From: a bacterium
Lineage (GTDB): Bacteria; SZUA-182; DTGQ01; JAFGSM01
NCBI GenBank assembly: GCA_016934595.1
Contig: JAFGSM010000043.1
Coordinates: forward strand, 1-40,109
Direction: 5' to 3'
Length of the DNA stretch: 40,109 bases
The number at the start of each line of letters is the position of its first letter. Positions within the stretch are counted from its first letter, which is position 1. The position numbers and the translations under genes were made by a program. The notes below the pieces were generated by a model. It saw only the letters and a list, made by a program, of their open reading frames with translations, did not search any database and was not told the origin of the DNA. Positions 15,235 through 22,473 of this stretch are shown in pieces.

Positions 15235-16651
15235 TTTTTTCCCTTTTTAACGGGAGGTTAATAGTGAATGTCGCTCCTTCTCCTTCCCTTGATTGTAATT
15301 CCAAAAGTCCCCCGTGTTCGCTTACAATCCTGGCTGCAATCGCCAACCCAAGACCCGTGCCCTCTGGCTTGCAGGTGAAAAAAGGCTGGAATATTTTTTG
15401 CCTTATTGACTCAGGGATTCCAGGGCCTTCATCGGTTACACGAATAACCGCTACATTTCCCAATTCTCCGGAACTCTCTTCTTCCTCGCTTATTATAATT
15501 GAGCCGCCATCTTGCATTGCCTCGCAAGCGTTTATAATTAAATTGACAAGAACTTCTTCCATCTGATCAGGGTCTGCCAGTGTCTCTGTGAGTCGTTTTT
15601 GACGTTCTAGCTTAACCTTCACATTATATGATTCCAGACGGTGATGGATAAGCTTTATTGAATTGTCCACAACATCCGAAGGGCTTATTAATTGCATTTT
15701 TAACTTAGGCGGCCTCGAGAACTCGATGAAACTTTGAATGATGTTGCTAATATGGCGCATCTCCTCGGAAATTACATCAAAATCCGCTTTTTGGTTTGGA
15801 GAAAGCGTTAAACTACGTTCCAGGGAGAAAAGTCTCATCTTTACAGAAGTCATTGGATTTCGGATGCTGTGAGCCATCCCTGCCGCCAGTTTTCCCACAA
15901 GAGAAAATTTCTCCATATCCTTTATCAGATCATGAACCTGATGGCTAAGTGTGACAATCTCATCCGAGGGTTTTTTACGATCATCAGACCTGTCTATCTC
16001 TAATGCCAGCCTTCGTACCGGACCTAAGACCTGGGTCATCAAAACAAATGCAAGGATACAGCTCAAAAAAACTCCAAGGGCCATGGCTGTTTCCGCTATA
16101 ATCCTCATACGCTCGGCCTGGGCAATGCTCATAATATGTGTCGAGTTTATTTTTTCAAAATGGATATTCGTATAATCTTCACACAGGTGGAGGCATTTAA
16201 AGAAAAGCTCCCGGACCTCCATGTTAAGCTCATCCGCCGCTTTCTTTTCTCCGGCTTCGTGTAAAGCGATCACCTGATATTTGCCATTTATGTATCTTCT
16301 ATATTCTGATTCTATTTGGTCAAAGGCCTCCTTGTCAGATTCCGTGCATTTGAATTTCTTCAGCTTATTGAGATATTTCTCAAAACTATTGTGATATTTT
16401 TCTAATTGATTAAGCCACTCAGGATTGCCATCTATAAGATAGTAACTGACATATCCCTTCTGGTTTGCTAAACTGGTTTCCATAGCGTAAACTGCCCTGT
16501 GTACGGCTATATCCTTATCAATAAGACATTTGAAAAGGGATTCCAGCCGGTAGGTATACCATACCATCACAGAACTGTTTACAATTATTATCAACAGCAG
16601 GAGAGACAGGATCAGGATTATTCTATTGCGCAGGTTGATTCTTTTCCACAT
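15212..16651 (-). CDS. membrane sensor histidine kinase, partner of the NtrC-type regulator
   Basis: A 479-residue kinase. TM1 (about 10-31) and TM2 (about 187-208) bracket a mostly helical periplasmic domain of about 155 residues, resembling four-helix-bundle sensors (VYAMETSLANQKGYVSYYLI). A short HAMP-like linker follows. The phospho-accepting His261 is in GMAHSIRNPMTSV. The ATP-binding domain has NLIINACEAMQDGG (N box), VTDEGPGIPE (G1) and GTGLGLAIAARIVSEHGG (G2). The order matches NtrB/ZraS-type kinases. It lies 30 bp downstream of a gene for a large secreted protein in the same operon, suggesting that protein or its ligand may be sensed. Confidence 0.9.
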   Translation of the reverse strand: MWKRINLRNRIILILSLLLLIIIVNSSVMVWYTYRLESLFKCLIDKDIAVHRAVYAMETSLANQKGYVSYYLIDGNPEWLNQLEKYHNSFEKYLNKLKKFKCTESDKEAFDQIESEYRRYINGKYQVIALHEAGEKKAADELNMEVRELFFKCLHLCEDYTNIHFEKINSTHIMSIAQAERMRIIAETAMALGVFLSCILAFVLMTQVLGPVRRLALEIDRSDDRKKPSDEIVTLSHQVHDLIKDMEKFSLVGKLAAGMAHSIRNPMTSVKMRLFSLERSLTLSPNQKADFDVISEEMRHISNIIQSFIEFSRPPKLKMQLISPSDVVDNSIKLIHHRLESYNVKVKLERQKRLTETLADPDQMEEVLVNLIINACEAMQDGGSIIISEEEESSGELGNVAVIRVTDEGPGIPESIRQKIFQPFFTCKPEGTGLGLAIAARIVSEHGGLLELQSREGEGATFTINLPLKREKNGQNSYC

Positions 16652-16681
16652 TGTTATGTTGCCCCGGAATGCTTGATTTTT

Positions 16682-19024
16682 TTAAAATGACCACCACGGC
16701 ACTACCTCAACCGGCAGCGTTCGTGTGCATCTTCCGCCCCTCAGGTCATAAAAAAAGAGCTCCAGTGTATACCTGCCGGGGAAATTGGTCTGAAACGTCC
16801 AAATAAATCCTCCGTCACAGGTGCGGCCGATTGCGCCGATATTGCTGGATGCATATATAGTATCCCCGTCAGGGTCTATTATATTAAGGTCTTTCGGCGA
16901 AAGGATGAATTCTTCTCCAGCCTTTATAACCACAGGTTTTGATGTATTGATATAGATTATCGGGCAATGGTTGAACCATGTGCCTTGATTCACAAAATAA
17001 ATCTTGACGCTGCCGAATGCCGAGGCGCCCCTGTCGTCAAAGCATATGACAATGGGCTCAAATATGCCCTCGAAAAGGGGATTGAAGGTGATGAGGCCGC
17101 TTTGGGGGTCTATCATGTCCTCTATCCACGGACCATATTGATATGAAGGGAGTCCATTCATTATCATTGTGTAAGTCAGATTGTCCTGATCCTCTCTTAT
17201 TTTGTTGCCTGGCAGCATTGGAAGATGGGTGGTCGAAGGGTTTCTTCCGTAGAACTGGGCGAGTGAGAAGACAAAACAGTCGGGGTCTGTAAATTTTATT
17301 GCATAATTGCTTTCCTCCCCCACAAAAAAAGCCTTTCTGGTTATATTCAACTGCGCGACAGGGGGGTAATTTTCAACCGGGTAGTTTACCACGGAGAGAG
17401 GGAATGCGCGGATGTCCGACCTGATGCCGTTGGTGACCTCGATGGTGAGTATAAGGTCCTCAAAGTATTGGGCCTCTATATCAATGTAAGAGATATTGGG
17501 CCACAGCGCAAGTCCGCAGTTCCACAGCGCAGACTCAAGAACGAATGACTCATTCGGCCCATAGTGGGGCCTGCCGTATGTCTCGATCACAGATATGCAT
17601 GAGGAATGGGTAAATATATAGGTTGGCATGCCGTCATACGGATTGATCGGAAGAGGTTGGATCAAATATGATTGAATCGCATTATGGCCGTATCCGCCCA
17701 CGGTGACATTCCACTCAAGCATTCCTTCTGCCTTCAATTCAGCCGCCATTGCGCCATTAATTCTGAAGTTTTGATCCGAAAATACCGGCAGGGTACAGTC
17801 TATAAAGAATCCCTTCCCTAGATATTTTTCAGCGACGGGGTCAGGTTTCCCGAAGTTAGGGTCTTCCGGAATCCAGATGTGTGTGTATTCAGGATCATAG
17901 AGTGGATGGCTGGGATTAATGACATGGTAATTGGGGTCAAGCCGTAAAAGATCCGCAATCCATATATCGCGAATCTTGTCAGTGTCAGTTATAAAATTGG
18001 AGGGTTCGAGAAGGAGGTCAGTAACCTGGGGAAGCCTTCCGTCCGAATCATAGTCCGCCATGAATAGATACCTATATGGCTCGAATATCTGGGCATACAT
18101 GGGCCCAGTTTCCATGAGATTGGGGAATCCCAGCCTTTCGAGGTCCTGCACCCGGAATATAATGTCGTCGATCCGGAACATCTGGCCGTAAACCCCGATC
18201 TTTTCTGCACGGACAATCTTCCAGTCAGATTCGGCAATCTCACCGAATTCGCCATCGTATCTGATCATGGCTTCCTCTATAAGATTATAAATATCTATCC
18301 ATGCCACGTGCCAAAAGCCGTCCAGGAAATCGCGGCCTATATTCACCTGTATGCTCATGCTGCCGGAGGGTATATCGGCGTCTACAATGCGGGATTCAAT
18401 GTTCCCTATGTGATATTCCGAACATTCCTCATGTGTATGCGGGCAGCTGCAACAAGGTTCTAAAGGCAATATCCTTACCAGCACCCTGTATCCTCTGCGT
18501 GTGGTGCCGGTAATATTAAATTCAAATATATCAAATAACTCAATGCCAATGGGCGCCCTGAATTTAAAGCTCAATACAGGAGTCTTCGAAAGGTCGATCC
18601 CCTGGTTCAGGCAGTTAGATCCCGGTTGCATGGGGGTATAAAGGTCATAGGTAATCCCGTGCTTTTCATACGGGGTGTTGATGAGAAAGATGGAGGGGGG
18701 GCGATAAACATCGAGCACCCTGCTCCCCCCCTGAAAATCGATGACCGTCTGAAACACAGACACATACCCTGTCCCGAATCCATATACAGGATAGTAAGTC
18801 TCTACCTGTCTCCATCCGTGGTTGCATGGACTGTCCCAATATTCGAAATTGTCCACAAGGAGGTCTCCATCACCATTTGCAGGATCGCTCCAGGCCGCTA
18901 CTGCAAGAGACTGGTATTGAAAGGCAGGGTATTGCATAATGCCTCCAAGGGTGATTCCCCCTGAAAGGCATATGAACATAAGGATGTACATTGCAGGTAA
19001 AAGAAGCCTTGATATCGGTTTCAT
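16682..19024 (-). CDS. large secreted protein with Ig/cadherin-like domains, function unknown
   Basis: A 780-residue protein with a signal peptide (hydrophobic residues 7-28). The N-terminal half begins DNFEYWDSPCNHGWRQVE and looks like a beta-sandwich or carbohydrate-binding type. A cysteine/histidine-rich patch, CCSCPHTHEECSEYH, near residue 205 could bind metal. The C-terminal part has two Ig- or cadherin-like segments, including NIIDPDGDTIYASS, a calcium-binding-like loop, and ends with FPGRYTLELFFYDLRGG. No catalytic motif is recognised. It is the first gene of a minus-strand operon (this gene, kinase, NtrC-type regulator) with a sigma-54 promoter about 60 bases upstream. It may be a surface or ligand-binding protein tied to the two-component system. 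Confidence 0.7.
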   Translation of the reverse strand: MKPISRLLLPAMYILMFICLSGGITLGGIMQYPAFQYQSLAVAAWSDPANGDGDLLVDNFEYWDSPCNHGWRQVETYYPVYGFGTGYVSVFQTVIDFQGGSRVLDVYRPPSIFLINTPYEKHGITYDLYTPMQPGSNCLNQGIDLSKTPVLSFKFRAPIGIELFDIFEFNITGTTRRGYRVLVRILPLEPCCSCPHTHEECSEYHIGNIESRIVDADIPSGSMSIQVNIGRDFLDGFWHVAWIDIYNLIEEAMIRYDGEFGEIAESDWKIVRAEKIGVYGQMFRIDDIIFRVQDLERLGFPNLMETGPMYAQIFEPYRYLFMADYDSDGRLPQVTDLLLEPSNFITDTDKIRDIWIADLLRLDPNYHVINPSHPLYDPEYTHIWIPEDPNFGKPDPVAEKYLGKGFFIDCTLPVFSDQNFRINGAMAAELKAEGMLEWNVTVGGYGHNAIQSYLIQPLPINPYDGMPTYIFTHSSCISVIETYGRPHYGPNESFVLESALWNCGLALWPNISYIDIEAQYFEDLILTIEVTNGIRSDIRAFPLSVVNYPVENYPPVAQLNITRKAFFVGEESNYAIKFTDPDCFVFSLAQFYGRNPSTTHLPMLPGNKIREDQDNLTYTMIMNGLPSYQYGPWIEDMIDPQSGLITFNPLFEGIFEPIVICFDDRGASAFGSVKIYFVNQGTWFNHCPIIYINTSKPVVIKAGEEFILSPKDLNIIDPDGDTIYASSNIGAIGRTCDGGFIWTFQTNFPGRYTLELFFYDLRGGRCTRTLPVEVVPWWSF

Positions 19025-19087
19025 GACAAATTAGCACCTATTCTCCTAACCGTTTAAATACTCTAACCAGCATAATGTGACCTTAAT

Positions 19088-19107
19088 AAAAGCAAATCCC
19101 TTGCCAA
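19088..19107 (-). promoter_or_regulatory. sigma-54 promoter of the secreted protein-kinase-regulator operon
   Basis: On the minus strand it reads TTGGCAAGGGATTTGCTTTT, with GG (complement of 19104-19105) and GC (complement of 19092-19093) 10 bases apart. The start site would be near 19080, about 56 bases before the start codon at 19024. Because the operon encodes a sigma-54 activator, autoregulation is likely. The TTTACA-N3-TGTAAA palindrome seen at the other two sigma-54 promoters was not found here. Confidence 0.75.
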
Positions 19108-19169
19108 ATTCCCATTGATTGCAAAAGAAGCTATTCTTGAGGACCCATCTTTTCATGGATATCCTCCGT

Positions 19170-19196
19170 AAAAAAAGAGGACGTAAAAGTCCTCAA
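19170..19196 (-). terminator. rho-independent terminator
   Basis: On the minus strand GAGGAC-TTTTAC-GTCCTC forms a six-pair hairpin (19177-19194) followed by seven T residues (complement of 19170-19176). It lies about 35 bases after the stop of the Tyr-rich protein gene and ends that transcript before the sigma-54 promoter at 19088-19107. Confidence 0.75.
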
Positions 19197-19229
19197 AAAT
19201 AAACATTAATTCAGCCTTATAATATTACC

Positions 19230-19811
19230 CTAATAAATAAGCGGATAAGATGTGATATATGAGACAGAGTAGGGATTCAGTGCATAATACGTAAGGAGTT
19301 GCTGGATATCACCATAATTATAATATGGATAAGTAACCGCCAGCCCTGCATATGTGCTCACACTATCAAGACCAAATGGACCAAACGCGCCGGGAAGGGT
19401 GCTGCCTAATGGAGATGCTGTAAAATAGAGGTTCATGTAATCAATATATAACGGCCAGGAGGTTGACATATAGATTTGCGGATCAACGAGGCCCGGATAG
19501 CCGGAATATATTCCGGGCACGGCATAAGATATAGCGGCAAGAGATGTTGCCGGAACTTGCGCACCTGCCGGCCAGACAAATGAATCGAAGGCGGTTATTG
19601 TATCTCCAACATAGGGATAAATAGGGGGCAGGCTCCCAAGGGCTATGGGCGCATAACTAATCCCTATAGGCAATGTGTTAAATGCAGCAATAGGAGGCAC
19701 GCCATATGCAGAAGGCCAAATAACCTGGGCATTGCAAACCCCTGTAAGAAATAAAGCCAAGGCAGAAATAATAACACAAAGAATTGCTGTGCTGCGATAT
19801 CCCTTATTCAT
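19230..19811 (-). CDS. secreted Tyr-rich protein lacking Lys, Arg and Glu
   Basis: A 193-residue protein with a clear signal peptide (MNKGYRSTA, a hydrophobic stretch, then GVCNA as cleavage region near 28). The mature part, about 165 residues, has no Lys, Arg, Glu, His or Cys; its only charged residues are six Asp. It holds about 22 Tyr and many Pro, Gly, Ala and Ser, in phrases such as YPYYNYGDIQQLLTYYALNP and GSLPPIYPYVGD. I recognise no family. The composition suggests an extracellular structural, adhesive or amyloid-like polymer rather than an enzyme. It has its own consensus promoter at 19946-19974, AGGAGG before the ATG and a terminator after the stop, so it is a real single-gene unit. 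Confidence 0.72.
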   Translation of the reverse strand: MNKGYRSTAILCVIISALALFLTGVCNAQVIWPSAYGVPPIAAFNTLPIGISYAPIALGSLPPIYPYVGDTITAFDSFVWPAGAQVPATSLAAISYAVPGIYSGYPGLVDPQIYMSTSWPLYIDYMNLYFTASPLGSTLPGAFGPFGLDSVSTYAGLAVTYPYYNYGDIQQLLTYYALNPYSVSYITSYPLIY

Positions 19812-19945
19812 CGAAATTTCCTCCTTTTTAAATTTATTAAGGGTTTTATCTCATAAATTGATACAATTCGATATAATATTGTTATACCATATTATACCAC
19901 TAACAAGCATAACAAAGAAAACGGACGGCGTTCCCTTCCAAGTTT

Positions 19946-19974
19946 TTTATATGGCTGCCCGATTGTCATGTCAA
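19946..19974 (-). promoter_or_regulatory. sigma-70-type promoter for the Tyr-rich secreted protein
   Basis: On the minus strand TTGACA (complement of 19969-19974) is followed by a 17-base spacer and TATAAA (complement of 19946-19951). The leader to ATG 19811 would be about 130 bases. A nearer TATAAT about 70 bases upstream of the gene lacks a good -35. No palindromic operator overlaps this promoter, unlike those of the permease and hybrid kinases. Confidence 0.55.
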
Positions 19975-20050
19975 CAATACTCTGCCATTCCGGGGAGACG
20001 AAGGCGATGAGAGATATTAAGATTCCTCGTTTCGCCTGAAAAGAGATTTC

Positions 20051-20173
20051 GTAATAGTTCACCACGGATTTTCACTGAATTGCACTGAGAAATCATTTTC
20101 CGTGATATTCCGTGTGCTTCCGTGGTAAAATCCTGTGTTAACGTAATTTATTCGGCTCACTGTGAACGGTTAC
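20051..20173. mobile_element. 123-bp MITE, family 1, copy 2
   Basis: Same length as the copy at 8503-8625, with about 96 percent identity. It starts GTAATAGTTCACC and ends GTGAACGGTTAC. Flanked by an exact 8-bp duplication, GAGATTTC (20043-20050 and 20174-20181). The right duplication directly abuts the stop codon of the acyl-CoA synthetase gene (complement of 20182-20184), so the element entered just past the coding end without harming it. Confidence 0.88.
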
Positions 20174-20181
20174 GAGATTTC

Positions 20182-22356
20182 TTAATTGACACAGGGAGCC
20201 GGATCAGGCTCGCCGAGGATAATCCTGACATCCACTGCTGATGCCCCTTTTCCCTCCGCATGGACAAACAGCGGATTGATATCCATCTCCTTGATTTCAG
20301 TATGTTTCAAAACCATATCAGAGAGGCTGACCAGAAGCCGCTGCAGGGTCTCCATATCAGTCTTCGGCCTCCCGCGGAATCCTTCGAGAATCGGCAGCCC
20401 CTTGATTCCCTTAATCATCTGGTTGGCGTTGTTCCGGTCGATGGGCGCTATGCGAAAGACAACGTCCTTAAAAAGCTCAACAAAGATGCCGCCTAGGCCG
20501 AACATAAGAAGGGGGCCAAAGACAGGGTAGCGCTTCATCCCCATGATGACCTCTTCGCCATGCTCAGCCATTTTCTGGACAAGAATCCCGTCTATAACGG
20601 TCTTGGGATTATAAACCTTCGCATTTTTAATGATGATACTGAATGCATCCCGCACGTCTTCCTGTGTGTCGAGTCCGGTCTTGACACCCCTGGCCTCGGT
20701 TTTATGAATGATCTGAGGAGAAATAACCTTGAGAGCCACCGGAAAACCGATCCCCTCGGCAATGGCAGCCGCCTCATCCTGTGTTTTGGCAAGAGAAGCT
20801 GGCAGGACATGAAAGCCATAACATCTAAGCAGTTCCTCAGCGTCCCTTGCGTTTAGGCAAGTCAGCCCCTGTTTCATGGCTGCCTGAATAATATCCGAGG
20901 CCCGGCTACTGTCGTGGGTGAGTGTGAACTGCGCTATGTGTTGCCTGTCCAGCCATCTGGTGTGCCTGTAAAGCGCGCCAAGTGCCTGTGCGGCATTTTC
21001 CGGGAAACGGTACACAGGTATCTGGTGATCCTGAAGGATTTTAACCCCGGCTGATACATCGATGATCCCCATGAAGCTGCACACTATGGGTTTGGGCGTC
21101 CTTTTTGAGATCCTCACTATGGTCTCTGCCGTGCCCATGACATTAGTCATGGACTGCGGTGTGAGGATAACCAGAACGCCATCTACGTCTTCATCCTTGA
21201 TGACGGCCTTCAGAGCGCTTTCATACCGTTCATGGGATGCGTCGCCGATGATATCCACGGGATTATGGAGATTTGCTGTTGAGGGCAGGCGGCTGGCAAG
21301 TTCCTCAATCGTTTCCTCTTTGAACCGGGCCAATCGAAGTCCGGCTGTTTCCGTCACATCCGTCGCCACGATGCCAGGCCCGCCGGCATTGGTCACAATG
21401 GCAATCCTGTTGCTTTGAGGCACCTTTTTGTGTGCAAAGGCAATCGCCAGATCAAACAGCTCGTTCACGGTATTCACCCGGATAATGCCAGATTCTTCAA
21501 AAATGGCCCTGTAAATGGCCTCGGTACCGGCAACAGCGCCGGTATGGGATGCAGCCGCAGATGCTCCAGCCGTGGTTATGCCCGATTTGATGACAAGTAT
21601 GGGAGTTGGCTTTTCACCTGATGTTATTTTTATTACCTCGTCGATAAATCCCTGTCCGCATCTGCGCAGCTCTTCCATGTATACCATAATCACGTCGGTC
21701 TGTGGGTCTTCGTGATAATACTTTAATAGGTCCAGTTCATCCACATCCGCCTTGTTTCCTATGGAAATAAACTTGGAAAAGCCGAACCCCCTGTCCGCTG
21801 CAAAATCCAGGACAGCAGTGCACAGCGCACCGCTTTGGGATATGAAGGATATGTTCCCCGATGCGGGCATCCGTGTGGAAAAACTGGCGTTGAGCATTAC
21901 ATCAGGGTGGGGATTGATGACGCCAAGGCAATTGGGACCTACAAGAGGTACGCCCGCATCCCTGCACATAGAGACAATTAGCCTCTCTATCTCCAGCCCC
22001 TCATTGCCTACCTCCCTGAATCCGGCAGAGATGATCACGATCCCTTTGACATTCCTTTTAATGCAGTCTTCAGCTGCATTGAGCGCAATCAAAGGAGGAA
22101 GGACGATCATCCCCAAATCAACATCATCCGGGACATCAAGGAGTGTCGGATATGCCTTGATACATAGTATCGATCTGACATTCGGATTTACCGGATATAG
22201 AACGCCCCTATATCCGCCAAGAAGTATATTCCTGAAGATATCGTGTCCAACCTTTCCGGGTGTGCCGGATGCGCCTAAAACAGCAACGGATTTCGGCGAG
22301 AATATCGGATCGAGTTTATGCATACATTTATCTTTTATCTTTGATTGGGCTTTCAT
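20182..22356 (-). CDS. ADP-forming acetyl/acyl-CoA synthetase, alpha-beta fusion
   Basis: A protein of about 724 residues catalysing acyl-CoA + ADP + Pi to acid + CoA + ATP, or the reverse. The N-terminal CoA-binding Rossmann domain starts SVAVLGASGTPGKVG and includes YPVNP and GPNCLGVINP. The ligase domains carry SFISQSGAL and the phospho-histidine in SHTGAVAGTEA. The C-terminal ATP-grasp half includes GFPVALKVISPQIIHKTEARGV and GLGGIFVELFKD. This is the single-chain form of the two-subunit archaeal enzyme. Such enzymes make ATP from acetyl-CoA in fermenting or syntrophic anaerobes. The start is uncertain: ATG at 22356 is used, an in-frame TTG lies at 22362 and another ATG at 22323, none with a strong ribosome site. 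Confidence 0.88.
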   Translation of the reverse strand: MKAQSKIKDKCMHKLDPIFSPKSVAVLGASGTPGKVGHDIFRNILLGGYRGVLYPVNPNVRSILCIKAYPTLLDVPDDVDLGMIVLPPLIALNAAEDCIKRNVKGIVIISAGFREVGNEGLEIERLIVSMCRDAGVPLVGPNCLGVINPHPDVMLNASFSTRMPASGNISFISQSGALCTAVLDFAADRGFGFSKFISIGNKADVDELDLLKYYHEDPQTDVIMVYMEELRRCGQGFIDEVIKITSGEKPTPILVIKSGITTAGASAAASHTGAVAGTEAIYRAIFEESGIIRVNTVNELFDLAIAFAHKKVPQSNRIAIVTNAGGPGIVATDVTETAGLRLARFKEETIEELASRLPSTANLHNPVDIIGDASHERYESALKAVIKDEDVDGVLVILTPQSMTNVMGTAETIVRISKRTPKPIVCSFMGIIDVSAGVKILQDHQIPVYRFPENAAQALGALYRHTRWLDRQHIAQFTLTHDSSRASDIIQAAMKQGLTCLNARDAEELLRCYGFHVLPASLAKTQDEAAAIAEGIGFPVALKVISPQIIHKTEARGVKTGLDTQEDVRDAFSIIIKNAKVYNPKTVIDGILVQKMAEHGEEVIMGMKRYPVFGPLLMFGLGGIFVELFKDVVFRIAPIDRNNANQMIKGIKGLPILEGFRGRPKTDMETLQRLLVSLSDMVLKHTEIKEMDINPLFVHAEGKGASAVDVRIILGEPDPAPCVN

Positions 22357-22473
22357 GGCCAAACATTGACTTGGGAACCTTTATATCCTCTGCCATTATA
22401 AATTCAGCGGCCTCCAAAAGCAATCCGGACTTTCAAAACGGCCGCTCATTACAAAGACCAAAAATGCAAAAGA

